Virus record (IMG/VR): IMGVR_UViG_3300035670_000782
Span: 1 to 33,955 of that record
Reading direction: 5' to 3' (one strand)
From: a virus
Length of the DNA: 33,955 nucleotides
Shown here: positions 1-7,595 of the stretch, in pieces
How positions within the stretch are numbered: position 1 is the stretch's first letter
How the letters are laid out: each line of letters opens with the position of its first letter
Translations under genes and position numbers: made by a program
The notes under the pieces: generated by a model
The model's database searches: none
The model's input: the letters and a program-made list of their open reading frames with translations, nothing else
What the model was told of the DNA's origin: nothing

Positions 1-1631
1 GGGGCGTAGACCTGCTGCAATTGGTTCGCCCGCGCAGCATCCATCTGCTGTTGCTGTTGCGCCTGCTGCGCTTGGCCGATGTTGTACAGGAAGTTGACGT
101 CCCCTTGGTACATCGCCTGACCAGTCTGACCCAGCGCACCCTGCTGTACGCCCAACTGACCCATCTGCGCGCCCAACTGACCAAGGCCCATGGCCTGCTG
201 CTGGCCGATGTTGAACTGCTGGTTGGCCAACTGACCGATGCCCAAGCCAAGATTTTGCATCTGGCCTGCCTGCTGGCCATAGATGTTCGCGATCCCCTGC
301 CCAGCTTGCATCATCTGGCCGGCGGCCTGCTGTCCGAGGCCCGCTTGCTGGATGCCAAGCTGACCCAAGCCCTGACCCGCGCCGATCTGCTGGCCCGCCA
401 AGTTCCCATACAAGCCCGCTGCGCCCTGCTGCAACTGGCCCTGCTGACCAGCCGCCTGAGTCTGCAACTGCCCGGCCTGTGCAAGCTGCTGCGCCGCCTG
501 CTGCCCAAGACCTGCCTGCTGCGCGGCGATCGACGCCTGCTGCATACCAAGTTGACCGATGCCTTGCGCACCCGCCATCTGCCGCTGCTGCTGTTGTTCA
601 AAGGTGGCCATCGCATTAGCCTGCGCTTGGCTGTAGCCTTGGTTCAGCAGGTTCGCAATCGTGTTCGCCTTCTGTTCCATCAAGCCGCGCTGAAGCTCTG
701 CACGCTGCACACCCTCACGCGTGCCGCCAAACGCCCCCGATCTGACAGCCTGAGCCGATAGCCCCTGTTGGGCAATCTCGCCTTGGCGACTGATCTGGCG
801 CATCGCCTCGTCGATCACCTGCTGCTGATACGGGTTCATGAAGGCCTGAGCATCCGCTGGATTGTAGGCCTGCGCCGCTCCGCCCAACTGTCCCAAACCC
901 TGCTGAATCGTCTGCTGCGCTGCGGCAAAGCCCGGCTGGGCAGCCGCCAAGCGTGCCTCTTCCGCTGCGGTCAGCGCCGTCTGCACGCCTTGGCCAAACC
1001 CCGCCTGTTGGCCCGACGCAGCGGCCATTTGCTGCGCTTGCGATAGGCCCTGCATGCCTTGACCAATCGCTTGCGTCGCCGGGGCAAGATTGGCTTGAGC
1101 GCTCTGGAGCGCAAGCTGTTGGCCCGTGGTCAACGCGCCAAGACCCGAGGTGATGCCGGCCGCTGCGCCTCCTGCCTGTTGGATGGCGCGTTGCGCATCA
1201 GTAAACTGACCACGCGTATCGGCCCCCCGCAGGACGTTGGCGGCCTCCCCTGTCAGGCCCACACCACCAGCAAGCGATTGACGGGCGGATGCCAGATAGG
1301 GGTCGAAAGCGCCGATGCCCGTGGCTTCGGCGCGGCGCATGGCATCCAACTGAGCCTGTTGGAAACCAGCGACTTCATATTTCGGGAGCTGCTGGGCCAG
1401 CGTTTGCGTCGGAACAAGCTTGGGCCGTGTCTGAGCTTGGCCTGTCAAAGAATCGATGACAGGCTTGCCCTGAGCGTCAAGCACCGGTTCGGTGATGATC
1501 TTGCCACTGGCGTCACGTTCCGGTTGGACATTCAAGGCGAGGTTTTCTGCTTCGCGCAGAAGCCGAAGGCGATAGTCCTCGACTCGCGGGTCCTCCCGCT
1601 GGATCATCTGCTGGGTGGTGATGTCTGCCAT
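1..1631 (-). CDS. Gln/Gly/Ala-rich virion (ejection-type) protein, partial at window edge
   Basis: Reading the minus strand from an ATG at 1631 gives 543 codons without a stop, running off the window at base 1, so the C-terminus is missing. The start directly follows the stop of the upstream gene (TAAATG), with an AGGGG ribosome site six bases before it. Residues 1-100 are charged and ordinary. From about 150 on, the protein is dominated by Gln, Ala and Gly. A better-defined block at about 265-350 begins MNPYQQQVIDEAMRQI and includes SGAFGGTREGVQRAE. After 355 it becomes imperfect short repeats of the type GLGQLG-x-QQ. This pattern resembles Gln-rich proteins found beside tail and ejection genes in uncultured podovirus contigs. 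Residues 265-310 may be the conserved core. The role as an internal or ejected virion protein is inferred from position next to the membrane-active protein at 1632-3650. No enzyme motif is visible. Confidence 0.85.
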   Translation of the reverse strand, partial: MADITTQQMIQREDPRVEDYRLRLLREAENLALNVQPERDASGKIITEPVLDAQGKPVIDSLTGQAQTRPKLVPTQTLAQQLPKYEVAGFQQAQLDAMRRAEATGIGAFDPYLASARQSLAGGVGLTGEAANVLRGADTRGQFTDAQRAIQQAGGAAAGITSGLGALTTGQQLALQSAQANLAPATQAIGQGMQGLSQAQQMAAASGQQAGFGQGVQTALTAAEEARLAAAQPGFAAAQQTIQQGLGQLGGAAQAYNPADAQAFMNPYQQQVIDEAMRQISRQGEIAQQGLSAQAVRSGAFGGTREGVQRAELQRGLMEQKANTIANLLNQGYSQAQANAMATFEQQQQRQMAGAQGIGQLGMQQASIAAQQAGLGQQAAQQLAQAGQLQTQAAGQQGQLQQGAAGLYGNLAGQQIGAGQGLGQLGIQQAGLGQQAAGQMMQAGQGIANIYGQQAGQMQNLGLGIGQLANQQFNIGQQQAMGLGQLGAQMGQLGVQQGALGQTGQAMYQGDVNFLYNIGQAQQAQQQQQMDAARANQLQQVYA

Positions 1632-3650
1632 TTATTTCCCCTTGACCGGCCCGCCCTCGAGCATCTTCATCATCTTGTACATGCGCGCAGCACCCTTTCG
1701 TCGGCTTCCGCCGCCGGCATTCCGGACCGCCTTGGCAGTGAACACAAACTCCCCGTCAGACAGCATGGCGGGAATCGAATCTGAAGTGCCGGTGCCCGGG
1801 CCGTTGATCGCGCCGATCTTGCGCGGGAACTCGGTTGGTCGCATCTCGCCACCCCGTGCCGCTCGAACAGGCTGCGGGCCGTACAAGAGCGGAATGCCAT
1901 ACAGCCCCGGCACGTTGTAAGGCTGGGCGATCGGCCCCATACCGGGCGTCATCGGAGGCGGGCTGTACACAGGAGGTGTGGTGGGCATCGGAGCAGCCGG
2001 CATCGGAGCGGCCGGCATGGGCGCTTGAGGCCCCGGGGGCATGGGAATGCCACGGGTCAAGCCGTAATCCACGTTCGCCAACTGCTGCTCACGAGACAAG
2101 CGTTCTTGCTCCGCCCGCTGCATCCATGCCTTGTTGCTGTACAAAGGCTCTTCTTCGGTGGGCGGGGTCTTGAATGCTCCAAGCGCCCCGGCGACTGCCG
2201 TACCGGCCGCTGCCAGCGGGGCATATTTACGGATCAGGCCCGCATCCGCCGGAAGGCCCGGTCGACTCGGGGAGAGGTACTCGTTGTACAGATCCGTCGC
2301 GCCTTGGGCCATGCGACCGAAGAAGCCGGGCTGGGCAGGGTTTGATCCGGGGGGCAGCAGTTGCCCAGAGGCAGAGTACGGCGTCGAAGCGGTCGTCCCC
2401 ATCTCCCCGGCAAAGCTCGGAGCAGGGGGTGTGGCGACGAGTTCCCCGGAGGGTGAGTACGTTCCCGTGCCCATCTCCCCGGCAATGTTCTGCATCATCG
2501 GCTGCTGCGCGGCCGTTCCGATCTGCCCAATCCCACCCGAAGGCGATGTTGGGGCCGGCGGTCCAACCATCTCGGCCGGTGCTGCTGTCGGCTGCGCCGC
2601 TTGGGCCGTGGGCCCCGATACGGCCTGCAAGCCTCCCGAAACAAGGCCCGCAGTCGCGCCCATCTTGAGCGCCTCTTTGGGCTTCATGCCCATCGCAAGA
2701 CCGGCACCCGTACCCAAAGCAGCCGTGGTCAGGCCGGTGTTGAGCGCGCTGCCGGCTGCGCCGGGGAGTACACTGCCGACCGACTGAAGCGGGCTGACAC
2801 CACCAATCGTGCCGCCACCGCCCACGTAACCCAAGGCGGCGGAAACAAGTGCGTCCTTGATATTGCCACCACCTGCGAGCGTGACCGCGCCGGCCGACAA
2901 TGCGGCCGTTCCGGCCGCTCCAAGGGCTTGGCCAATGGCAAGCGGACCGAGGACCGTGGCCAACGCGATCGTGCCGATGATCCGTCCAATCGGAGACGAC
3001 AGGACTTTTTTGACCGCCCGACCCAGCTTCTTGAAGAACTTCTTGAAGTACTCCGGAAGCCCCGTGTTTGGATTGATCGTCCCAGACCCACCCTGAGCCT
3101 CGAGCATCGCCGCTTCGTCCGGCGTGATGTGAGCAAGCATCGTGTCGCCGTTGCGACCCTGCGAAGCAAGATAGCCAGCCATGTCGGCCAATCCGCCTTG
3201 GGCCATGGCCATCGGAGCGGGACCCATGGGAGGCGCGATCGGCGGGCCTCCCATCATCGGCTGCATCGCTCCGTCGACCTGCGACATCTTGAGCTCGTTC
3301 AAAACCGCAAGTGCCGCGCCCACGAACACCGGGTCATACTCTTCCGGCAAATCCCCCGGGTCGACCATGTCTTGGGCCAGCAACTGCTGCAAGACCCGCT
3401 GATAGTCTTGAGGATTGTTCGTCAGGTATTCAAAGACAGAGATAAGCTGGTCGATCTCACGAGGCGTAAGATCAACGTCCGCGAGATTTTCTCTTAAAGA
3501 GGCTTTGACCTCCTCCAGAGCCTGCGGGTTGGTCATGCCAAGCGCAGTTTTGGCCGCGTCATAAGCGTCTGCGCTTGAGACCGTCATCGGAGCCTGTGGC
3601 TCCGGCATGCCCGCCCCCTGAGGGAGCGCCATGATTCCTTCGTTTTCCAT
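1632..3650 (-). CDS. membrane-active internal virion / ejection-type protein, 672 aa
   Basis: The start at 3650 has AAAGGA five bases upstream. Residues 1-120 are a charged helical region. Residues 150-155 carry an AQGGL motif. Residues 200-217 form a strongly cationic amphipathic stretch (EYFKKFFKKLGRAVKKVL), directly followed by about 60 hydrophobic Gly/Ala-rich residues (221-277) able to span or insert into a membrane. A long Pro/Gly/Ala-rich linker follows (330-600). The C-terminus (617-672) carries SDSIPAMLSDGEFV, then an RMYKMMKMLEGG helix; I recall this C-terminal signature from many uncultured phage virion proteins. The order fits a protein ejected into the host envelope, but no enzyme domain is visible. 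A candidate promoter and a palindrome lie immediately upstream, so this gene and the next may have their own transcript. Confidence 0.85.
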   Translation of the reverse strand: MENEGIMALPQGAGMPEPQAPMTVSSADAYDAAKTALGMTNPQALEEVKASLRENLADVDLTPREIDQLISVFEYLTNNPQDYQRVLQQLLAQDMVDPGDLPEEYDPVFVGAALAVLNELKMSQVDGAMQPMMGGPPIAPPMGPAPMAMAQGGLADMAGYLASQGRNGDTMLAHITPDEAAMLEAQGGSGTINPNTGLPEYFKKFFKKLGRAVKKVLSSPIGRIIGTIALATVLGPLAIGQALGAAGTAALSAGAVTLAGGGNIKDALVSAALGYVGGGGTIGGVSPLQSVGSVLPGAAGSALNTGLTTAALGTGAGLAMGMKPKEALKMGATAGLVSGGLQAVSGPTAQAAQPTAAPAEMVGPPAPTSPSGGIGQIGTAAQQPMMQNIAGEMGTGTYSPSGELVATPPAPSFAGEMGTTASTPYSASGQLLPPGSNPAQPGFFGRMAQGATDLYNEYLSPSRPGLPADAGLIRKYAPLAAAGTAVAGALGAFKTPPTEEEPLYSNKAWMQRAEQERLSREQQLANVDYGLTRGIPMPPGPQAPMPAAPMPAAPMPTTPPVYSPPPMTPGMGPIAQPYNVPGLYGIPLLYGPQPVRAARGGEMRPTEFPRKIGAINGPGTGTSDSIPAMLSDGEFVFTAKAVRNAGGGSRRKGAARMYKMMKMLEGGPVKGK

Positions 3651-3677
3651 AAAAGTCCTTTCCGTTAGTGGCCTATA

Positions 3678-3691
3678 GCTCTGTACAGAGC
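3678..3691. repeat. perfect 14-bp palindrome in the leader of the ejection gene
   Basis: GCTCTGTACAGAGC is its own reverse complement and lies 27 bases upstream of the start codon at 3650, downstream of the predicted transcription start. It could be an operator-like dimer site or a short hairpin in the 5' leader. No T-run follows, so it is not a rho-independent terminator. Confidence 0.55.
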
Positions 3692-3716
3692 CGCGCGCCG
3701 GAAAAGGACGCGTATC

Positions 3717-3753
3717 AGGCCAAATTATCTGCTAGGAAACGCCCTGTTGTCCA
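3717..3753 (-). promoter_or_regulatory. candidate sigma-70-type promoter for the ejection genes
   Basis: On the minus strand TGGACA (3748-3753) and GATAAT (3724-3729) are separated by 18 bases, each five of six matches to the bacterial -35 and -10 consensus. The start of transcription would fall near 3717, about 67 bases before the ATG at 3650. The 107-base gap between genes is unusually large for this compact genome, which supports a regulatory role. Confidence 0.42.
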
Positions 3754-3757
3754 CTGA

Positions 3758-4090
3758 TCAAGTACGGTCGATTTCCAAGTACGACAGCCAAAAGTCAACA
3801 TCCGCTGTTGATGCGGTCACCTTGAGCACATCTCCGGCCTGCATGACCAACGGAACACCCGAAAACGCATCCAACGTCTGGCTGGTCGGTAAGACATAGG
3901 TCTTCAACATCTTGTAGGGCGTTGCCCCACCCTCTGGATACAAGGTCACACTGATGTTAGAGGTGCTGGCGTTGTCGTTGGTGACCCGAAGCGAAGATAG
4001 AATGGCATTATTGGCCTCCGGCGCGGTGTAAAGCGTCGTTTCAGTTGCTGACGCCGGAGTCAGATACTTCCGGAGGTATTTGTTGGCCAT
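3758..4090 (-). CDS. small beta-rich virion/tail protein, 110 aa
   Basis: No catalytic motif is visible. The sequence alternates hydrophobic and polar residues as in a beta-sandwich. The N-terminal half (SATETTLYTAP, then VTNDNASTSNISVTLY) parallels the product of 13865-14191 (AATDTTLYTVP, then ICNLGASTTYRIAI), so the two are probably distant paralogues. Such proteins are common beside tail hubs in uncultured phages, and a minor structural role is inferred. The gene starts two bases after the stop of its upstream neighbour at 4093. A likely promoter for the next block overlaps its 3' end. Confidence 0.8.
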   Translation of the reverse strand: MANKYLRKYLTPASATETTLYTAPEANNAILSSLRVTNDNASTSNISVTLYPEGGATPYKMLKTYVLPTSQTLDAFSGVPLVMQAGDVLKVTASTADVDFWLSYLEIDRT

Positions 4091-4092
4091 GT

Positions 4093-4806
4093 TTAACCCG
4101 CCGAAACAAAGTTGATGGTAAGAATCACCGACGGAATCGCAGGTCGCGTGGGTGTGGTTTCCTCGTCGTAGTGCTCAAGAAAAACATCGGTGCTGCTGGC
4201 CCACCAAGCGATCTCCAAGTAGTCGGTGCTTGGGTCATCGACAGTAAAGATGCCGGTAACGGTGGGAACAATGTGCGACCAAGTGGTGTCATTTTTACGA
4301 GCATCGATGTCAAACCGCGTCCGGCTGCTTGGATAGTTGACGCCTGTGTCCTTGGCCCAGACCTCAAACAACTGTTGAGCATTGCTACGATTGGAGACCT
4401 GCAATCGAAAGGTCACTAGATATTGCCCGGCGCATGGGACATAGATCTTGCTGTCGTCAACCACCCGGATGCCGTTGGTGAGCGCCACCACGTCGTAGGT
4501 CAGAAGCTCTTCGGTCGTCGTGCTGGTGAGGTCCTGATCCAAGTTCGAGACCAGCATCGCATGGGGCAAAAGGATTCCGTTGGAAAGCTGAAAGCCACGA
4601 ACACCGCCTGCAAAGCCCCCACCCGCTCCTGCGCCCGCTGCCATCCAAGTCGACGCACCCGCCGTGTTTTCGCTGGTGATCGGGGTGTAGGTGTTGTTGA
4701 GCTGAAAGACGATCTGCTCGAGCGATCGAACCAACTGGTTGAACTGCTCCGGGCTATAGTTCGTCGCGACCGCGTTGGGCAGACGGACGTTGTTGATCTT
4801 GCTCAT
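4093..4806 (-). CDS. tail-associated protein with predicted jelly-roll C-terminus, 237 aa
   Basis: Residues 1-40 look helical (SPEQFNQLVRSLEQIVFQLN), as in a trimeric stalk. A Gly/Ala-rich linker at about 48-70 leads to a beta-rich C-terminal half with alternating strands (QYLVTFRLQVSNRSNAQQLFEVWAKD and later YLEIAWWAS). The arrangement resembles trimeric C1q/TNF-like heads on phage tail appendages. That fold is an inference from pattern only. Its start overlaps the stop of the tail hub gene (ATGA), indicating coupled translation and a shared structure. Confidence 0.8.
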   Translation of the reverse strand: MSKINNVRLPNAVATNYSPEQFNQLVRSLEQIVFQLNNTYTPITSENTAGASTWMAAGAGAGGGFAGGVRGFQLSNGILLPHAMLVSNLDQDLTSTTTEELLTYDVVALTNGIRVVDDSKIYVPCAGQYLVTFRLQVSNRSNAQQLFEVWAKDTGVNYPSSRTRFDIDARKNDTTWSHIVPTVTGIFTVDDPSTDYLEIAWWASSTDVFLEHYDEETTPTRPAIPSVILTINFVSAG

Positions 4807-6653
4807 CGATACCCGTCCGGCGTGATGTCGACCCGCATCGTCCCAAACCGCCAGTTGCTGTCAAGCTCGTCACTTTCGATTTTGAGCTGAATCTGCCGGC
4901 CGCGCGCCCGCGTGTCCACCTTCTGCGTCGTCGGCGTGATGACATACGGATCAAGCGAACTCGGACTCGCCGACGCCTGAGGAAACGGCCGCAGCAAAAG
5001 ACGAACCGTCAGGTTTCCGACCTGATTCTTGAAGTCCGGAATGAACCGGCTCATCAAGAGCATGTTGTCGCCGTCGCCAATGTCAAAGTAGCCCGAGACG
5101 ATGTAGGCCGGAAGCGCTTGGTCGATCGCGTTGACCCCATCCTCTTGGTTGTAAACCACCGTCCGCCCGGCCGTCAGACCGTAAATGGTGGAGATCGTCG
5201 CCTCGGTACTCTCCGGGTCGTAGGCCGTTGCAATCGGCTTTTCAAACGACCCCAAATCCCGCCACGCGGTTCGCGGCATACTGCCCACGGACCAGACGTT
5301 CTCCAAGTAGTTGTAGGTCACGAAACGGTCGATGTAGTCACTCGTGAATGAGCAGTACCACCACGTCACCTCGTTGAACTGCGTGTTGATGCCGACATGC
5401 ACCTTCTGTGCTTGGACGATGTTGATGTCCTTGAACACGTAGTCCTGCACCGTACAGGGAAGCTTCTTGACCGTACCGTCGAAGACAAAGAACGCGTCCT
5501 TGCTCATCCAATAGGCCACACCATTGACGTCAGCCGACGCGTGCGGGCCAATACAGCCGCAATTCGCGCCAAGCTGCTGAAAGCCAAAGGTATAGGGCGG
5601 CCCAAGGTACTGCTGGCCATGGAGCGAGGTGTCTGTCCAGATCAGGATCTGGCCTCGAGAACGCACCGCCGTGATGATCTCGTTCCCGTCGGTCAGACGT
5701 TGTCCGCCGGCCGTGTTCGTGGCCGTCGCCTCAAAGTTGTTGATGTCCTCTTGCGACGAAAATCGCACGTACATGGGATCTTGCGTGCTCGTCGAGCCGA
5801 TCGTGCCTTCTGTTCCAAAGCAGACCAAGTGCCGGTCAGGCGTTGAAACCAGCGCGTATCGGCTTCGGGTGGGCGCACCTGAAACCGCCGTCGCACGCGG
5901 AGACAAGGTGATGTCCGGCGTCCACTCGTAAATGCCGCCGTTGACGAGCTGGAGGATCAAGACCTCCCCAAACGTGTCAAACTGCCAGACGCGAGACAGG
6001 AGAAGAATCGGTACACCGGAAGTACGGGGCGTGCCCCAGTCGCCACTGCCCCACGTGCCTGTCCCCCAACCGTAGTCAAAGAAGCTGCGGTCATCGCCCA
6101 CACTGATTTGATATGCCGCATCGGCCGATCCAGCCGCCGTGGCCGTGCTTGTCGCAGCAGTCGGTGAGGTGATTGCGTACTCGTCTGCGCCCAGCACCTC
6201 GATGATCTGAAACTCATTGTCAAGATCAGCATTCGGTATGCCGCCCGGATCGCCGGTCGTGCTGCTGAATGTTACAAAATCACCTACGGATGCATCATGC
6301 CCAACGTCGTTGACCACGACCCGGGTCTCGCCATCCGTGGTGTCAAAGGTCACCGTTCCAGTCGCACGGATGGGGGTGATGTCCGCCCAATTGCCCCCGG
6401 CAAACGCATAGACCTTCCTGCTCGTGCCGACCACCGCATAAGGGGTGCCGTCCAAGGCATTCCATGTGAAGACTTCACTTGCCACGCCAACAAGGTATGC
6501 GGGAGCGTCGTTAAACCACTGCCATCCTCCTACCTTTTCCGGCAGCCCGTAGCGAAAGCGGATGTAGTCACCATCCACCCAGCCGCCTTCAGCACCATAT
6601 TCGGTGTTCTGCTTGTCGATTCCGGGCTTGAGAAAAAGTCGGAGCAGGGGCAT
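4803..6653 (-). CDS. tail hub / packaged-DNA stabilisation protein (P22 gp10-like), 616 aa
   Basis: The N-terminus (LFLKPGIDKQNTEYGAEGGW, then DGDYIRFRYGLPEKVGGW) is a recognisable signature of the phage stabilisation family that includes P22 gp10. It is followed by many short beta strands, including YAVVGTSRKVYAFAGGNWADITPI and WQFDTFGEVLILQLVNGGIYEW. The C-terminal half has tail-hub-like segments (TLHGQQY-like loops, YWMSKDAFFVFDGTVKKLP). In P22, gp10 closes the portal channel after packaging and holds the tailspikes. The same role is inferred here from the family and the podovirus-like gene set. A strong AAGGA site lies six bases before the ATG. Confidence 0.85.
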   Translation of the reverse strand: MPLLRLFLKPGIDKQNTEYGAEGGWVDGDYIRFRYGLPEKVGGWQWFNDAPAYLVGVASEVFTWNALDGTPYAVVGTSRKVYAFAGGNWADITPIRATGTVTFDTTDGETRVVVNDVGHDASVGDFVTFSSTTGDPGGIPNADLDNEFQIIEVLGADEYAITSPTAATSTATAAGSADAAYQISVGDDRSFFDYGWGTGTWGSGDWGTPRTSGVPILLLSRVWQFDTFGEVLILQLVNGGIYEWTPDITLSPRATAVSGAPTRSRYALVSTPDRHLVCFGTEGTIGSTSTQDPMYVRFSSQEDINNFEATATNTAGGQRLTDGNEIITAVRSRGQILIWTDTSLHGQQYLGPPYTFGFQQLGANCGCIGPHASADVNGVAYWMSKDAFFVFDGTVKKLPCTVQDYVFKDINIVQAQKVHVGINTQFNEVTWWYCSFTSDYIDRFVTYNYLENVWSVGSMPRTAWRDLGSFEKPIATAYDPESTEATISTIYGLTAGRTVVYNQEDGVNAIDQALPAYIVSGYFDIGDGDNMLLMSRFIPDFKNQVGNLTVRLLLRPFPQASASPSSLDPYVITPTTQKVDTRARGRQIQLKIESDELDSNWRFGTMRVDITPDGYR

Positions 6654-6662
6654 CGTTTTTCC

Positions 6663-7100
6663 TTACTTCACCGGGCCGCCAACGAGCCAAGCGTCACAGG
6701 TGCGGTCGCCCGCACACTTGAAGTGAAAGAGCTCGCAGTAGCCTAGGTTGGCGGCGGCAATCACGTCGTCCGCGTAGCTCTCATGCTGCTCAGGCTCGTT
6801 CTCGATACCGTCTGCAATGCACTTAAGCATCTGTGGGGTTTGGATGAACGCTGCACAGTTGTGGCAACGCGCCTTCCTGGCCTCGGGCACATCGGTGCCC
6901 CACATCTCGGCCTTCTTCTGCCAAAACGCACGCGACTGCGACTCCGGGTTCAAGGGCCCGTAGCCGTACTCCTTGATGGCGTGGTTGCGGTTCTTCAGGT
7001 TGACATGGACGTCCATGGTCGCCGTCGGACACGCCTTCATGCCCTTGCTGTAGGCCTGCTTGATGCCATCGGCAATCGCGTCCTTTTTGACGGTGGCCAT
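6663..7100 (-). CDS. cysteine-rich conserved phage protein, possible metal or Fe-S binder, 145 aa
   Basis: The N-terminal half has a conserved-looking block (KNRNHAIKEYGYGPLNPES and FWQKKAEMWG). The C-terminal half has clustered cysteines: C79-x2-C82, C94, C122, C129 and C135. The spacing CHNC ... C ... LGYCELF resembles the cysteine layout of high-potential iron-sulfur proteins (GYC followed by an aromatic residue), although the gap between the third and fourth Cys is longer than in that family. Zinc binding is the alternative. I recall similar proteins in uncultured phages without a known function. The gene lies between a 46-residue gene and the tail hub, so it may be a virion component or a tail-assembly factor. 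Confidence 0.82.
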   Translation of the reverse strand: MATVKKDAIADGIKQAYSKGMKACPTATMDVHVNLKNRNHAIKEYGYGPLNPESQSRAFWQKKAEMWGTDVPEARKARCHNCAAFIQTPQMLKCIADGIENEPEQHESYADDVIAAANLGYCELFHFKCAGDRTCDAWLVGGPVK

Positions 7101-7102
7101 GG

Positions 7103-7243
7103 TCAGCCCTTCTTCCGCACGGCCCGCATATTATCGACGAGATTCGGGTAGGGCCGACCCTCCGCCTTCTTCGGACCAGACAACGCCTTTGGCTTTCCAA
7201 GGCCCTTGGGCCGTGGTTTGTCCCACACAGGCTTTGATTTCAT
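7103..7243 (-). CDS. small basic conserved phage protein, 46 aa
   Basis: The minus strand from the ATG at 7243 encodes 46 residues beginning MKSKPVWDKPRPKGLGKPK and ending in YPNLVDNMRAVRKKG. A GGGAGA ribosome site lies just upstream at proper spacing, and the stop is two bases before the next start (TGACCATG). The product is highly basic and Pro/Gly-rich. The pattern KPRPKGLGKPKALS, then GRPYPNLVDN, recalls small proteins seen at this place in related uncultured phages. Function unknown. Confidence 0.7.
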   Translation of the reverse strand: MKSKPVWDKPRPKGLGKPKALSGPKKAEGRPYPNLVDNMRAVRKKG

Positions 7244-7279
7244 GGTGCTTCTCCCTATAAACACCTGATCATTTCACAC

Positions 7280-7585
7280 CTATCCCGTAACCTTTAGCTG
7301 TAGTGCTTCAAGCACAAGCCTTGCTTTGCGCTGTTCCAGCTTTTCCGTTACCAGAGTTTTTTGTAAACGATCTCGGAATTGTAGGTCTGACAAGAGTTGA
7401 ATGTCTTCAAATGACAAGGTATTTACTAGATCAACAGGCGGTGCATCTTTATATACTAAAAGACGATCCGGATATTCTGTGGGCATTGTAGATAGTATAT
7501 GGGTATAATTATCAATGTTTAATTGATAAGACTCAATTTCCTGCTCCCGAAAACTAATCATTTGCTGCAATTGCTCGTTAGTCAT
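7280..7585 (-). CDS. small coiled-coil tail-associated protein, 101 aa
   Basis: The start MTNEQLQQMISF at 7585 is preferred over an upstream in-frame ATG at 7672, because AAAGGA lies just upstream and the longer form would overlap the propeller gene. The N-terminus is a heptad-like helix (REQEIESYQLNIDNYTHIL) and the C-terminus is also helical and charged. Proteins of this size and layout follow the last tail-fibre gene in many phages and act as fibre adaptors or chaperones; that role is inferred from position. The DNA is AT-rich like the adjacent propeller gene (21 G+C in 7561-7620), so the two probably arrived together. Confidence 0.75.
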   Translation of the reverse strand: MTNEQLQQMISFREQEIESYQLNIDNYTHILSTMPTEYPDRLLVYKDAPPVDLVNTLSFEDIQLLSDLQFRDRLQKTLVTEKLEQRKARLVLEALQLKVTG

Positions 7586-7595
7586 GTTTTGTCCT

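Noticed and set aside
21-1784. Long plus-strand reading frames (for example 21-761 and 1059-1784)
   Set aside because: They are shadows of the Gln-rich minus-strand gene; their Leu/Arg-rich translations have no ribosome sites or recognisable domains.
2601-3497. 298-residue plus-strand frame
   Set aside because: It lies wholly across the 672-residue minus-strand gene, and its sequence is Arg/His-rich with no domain.
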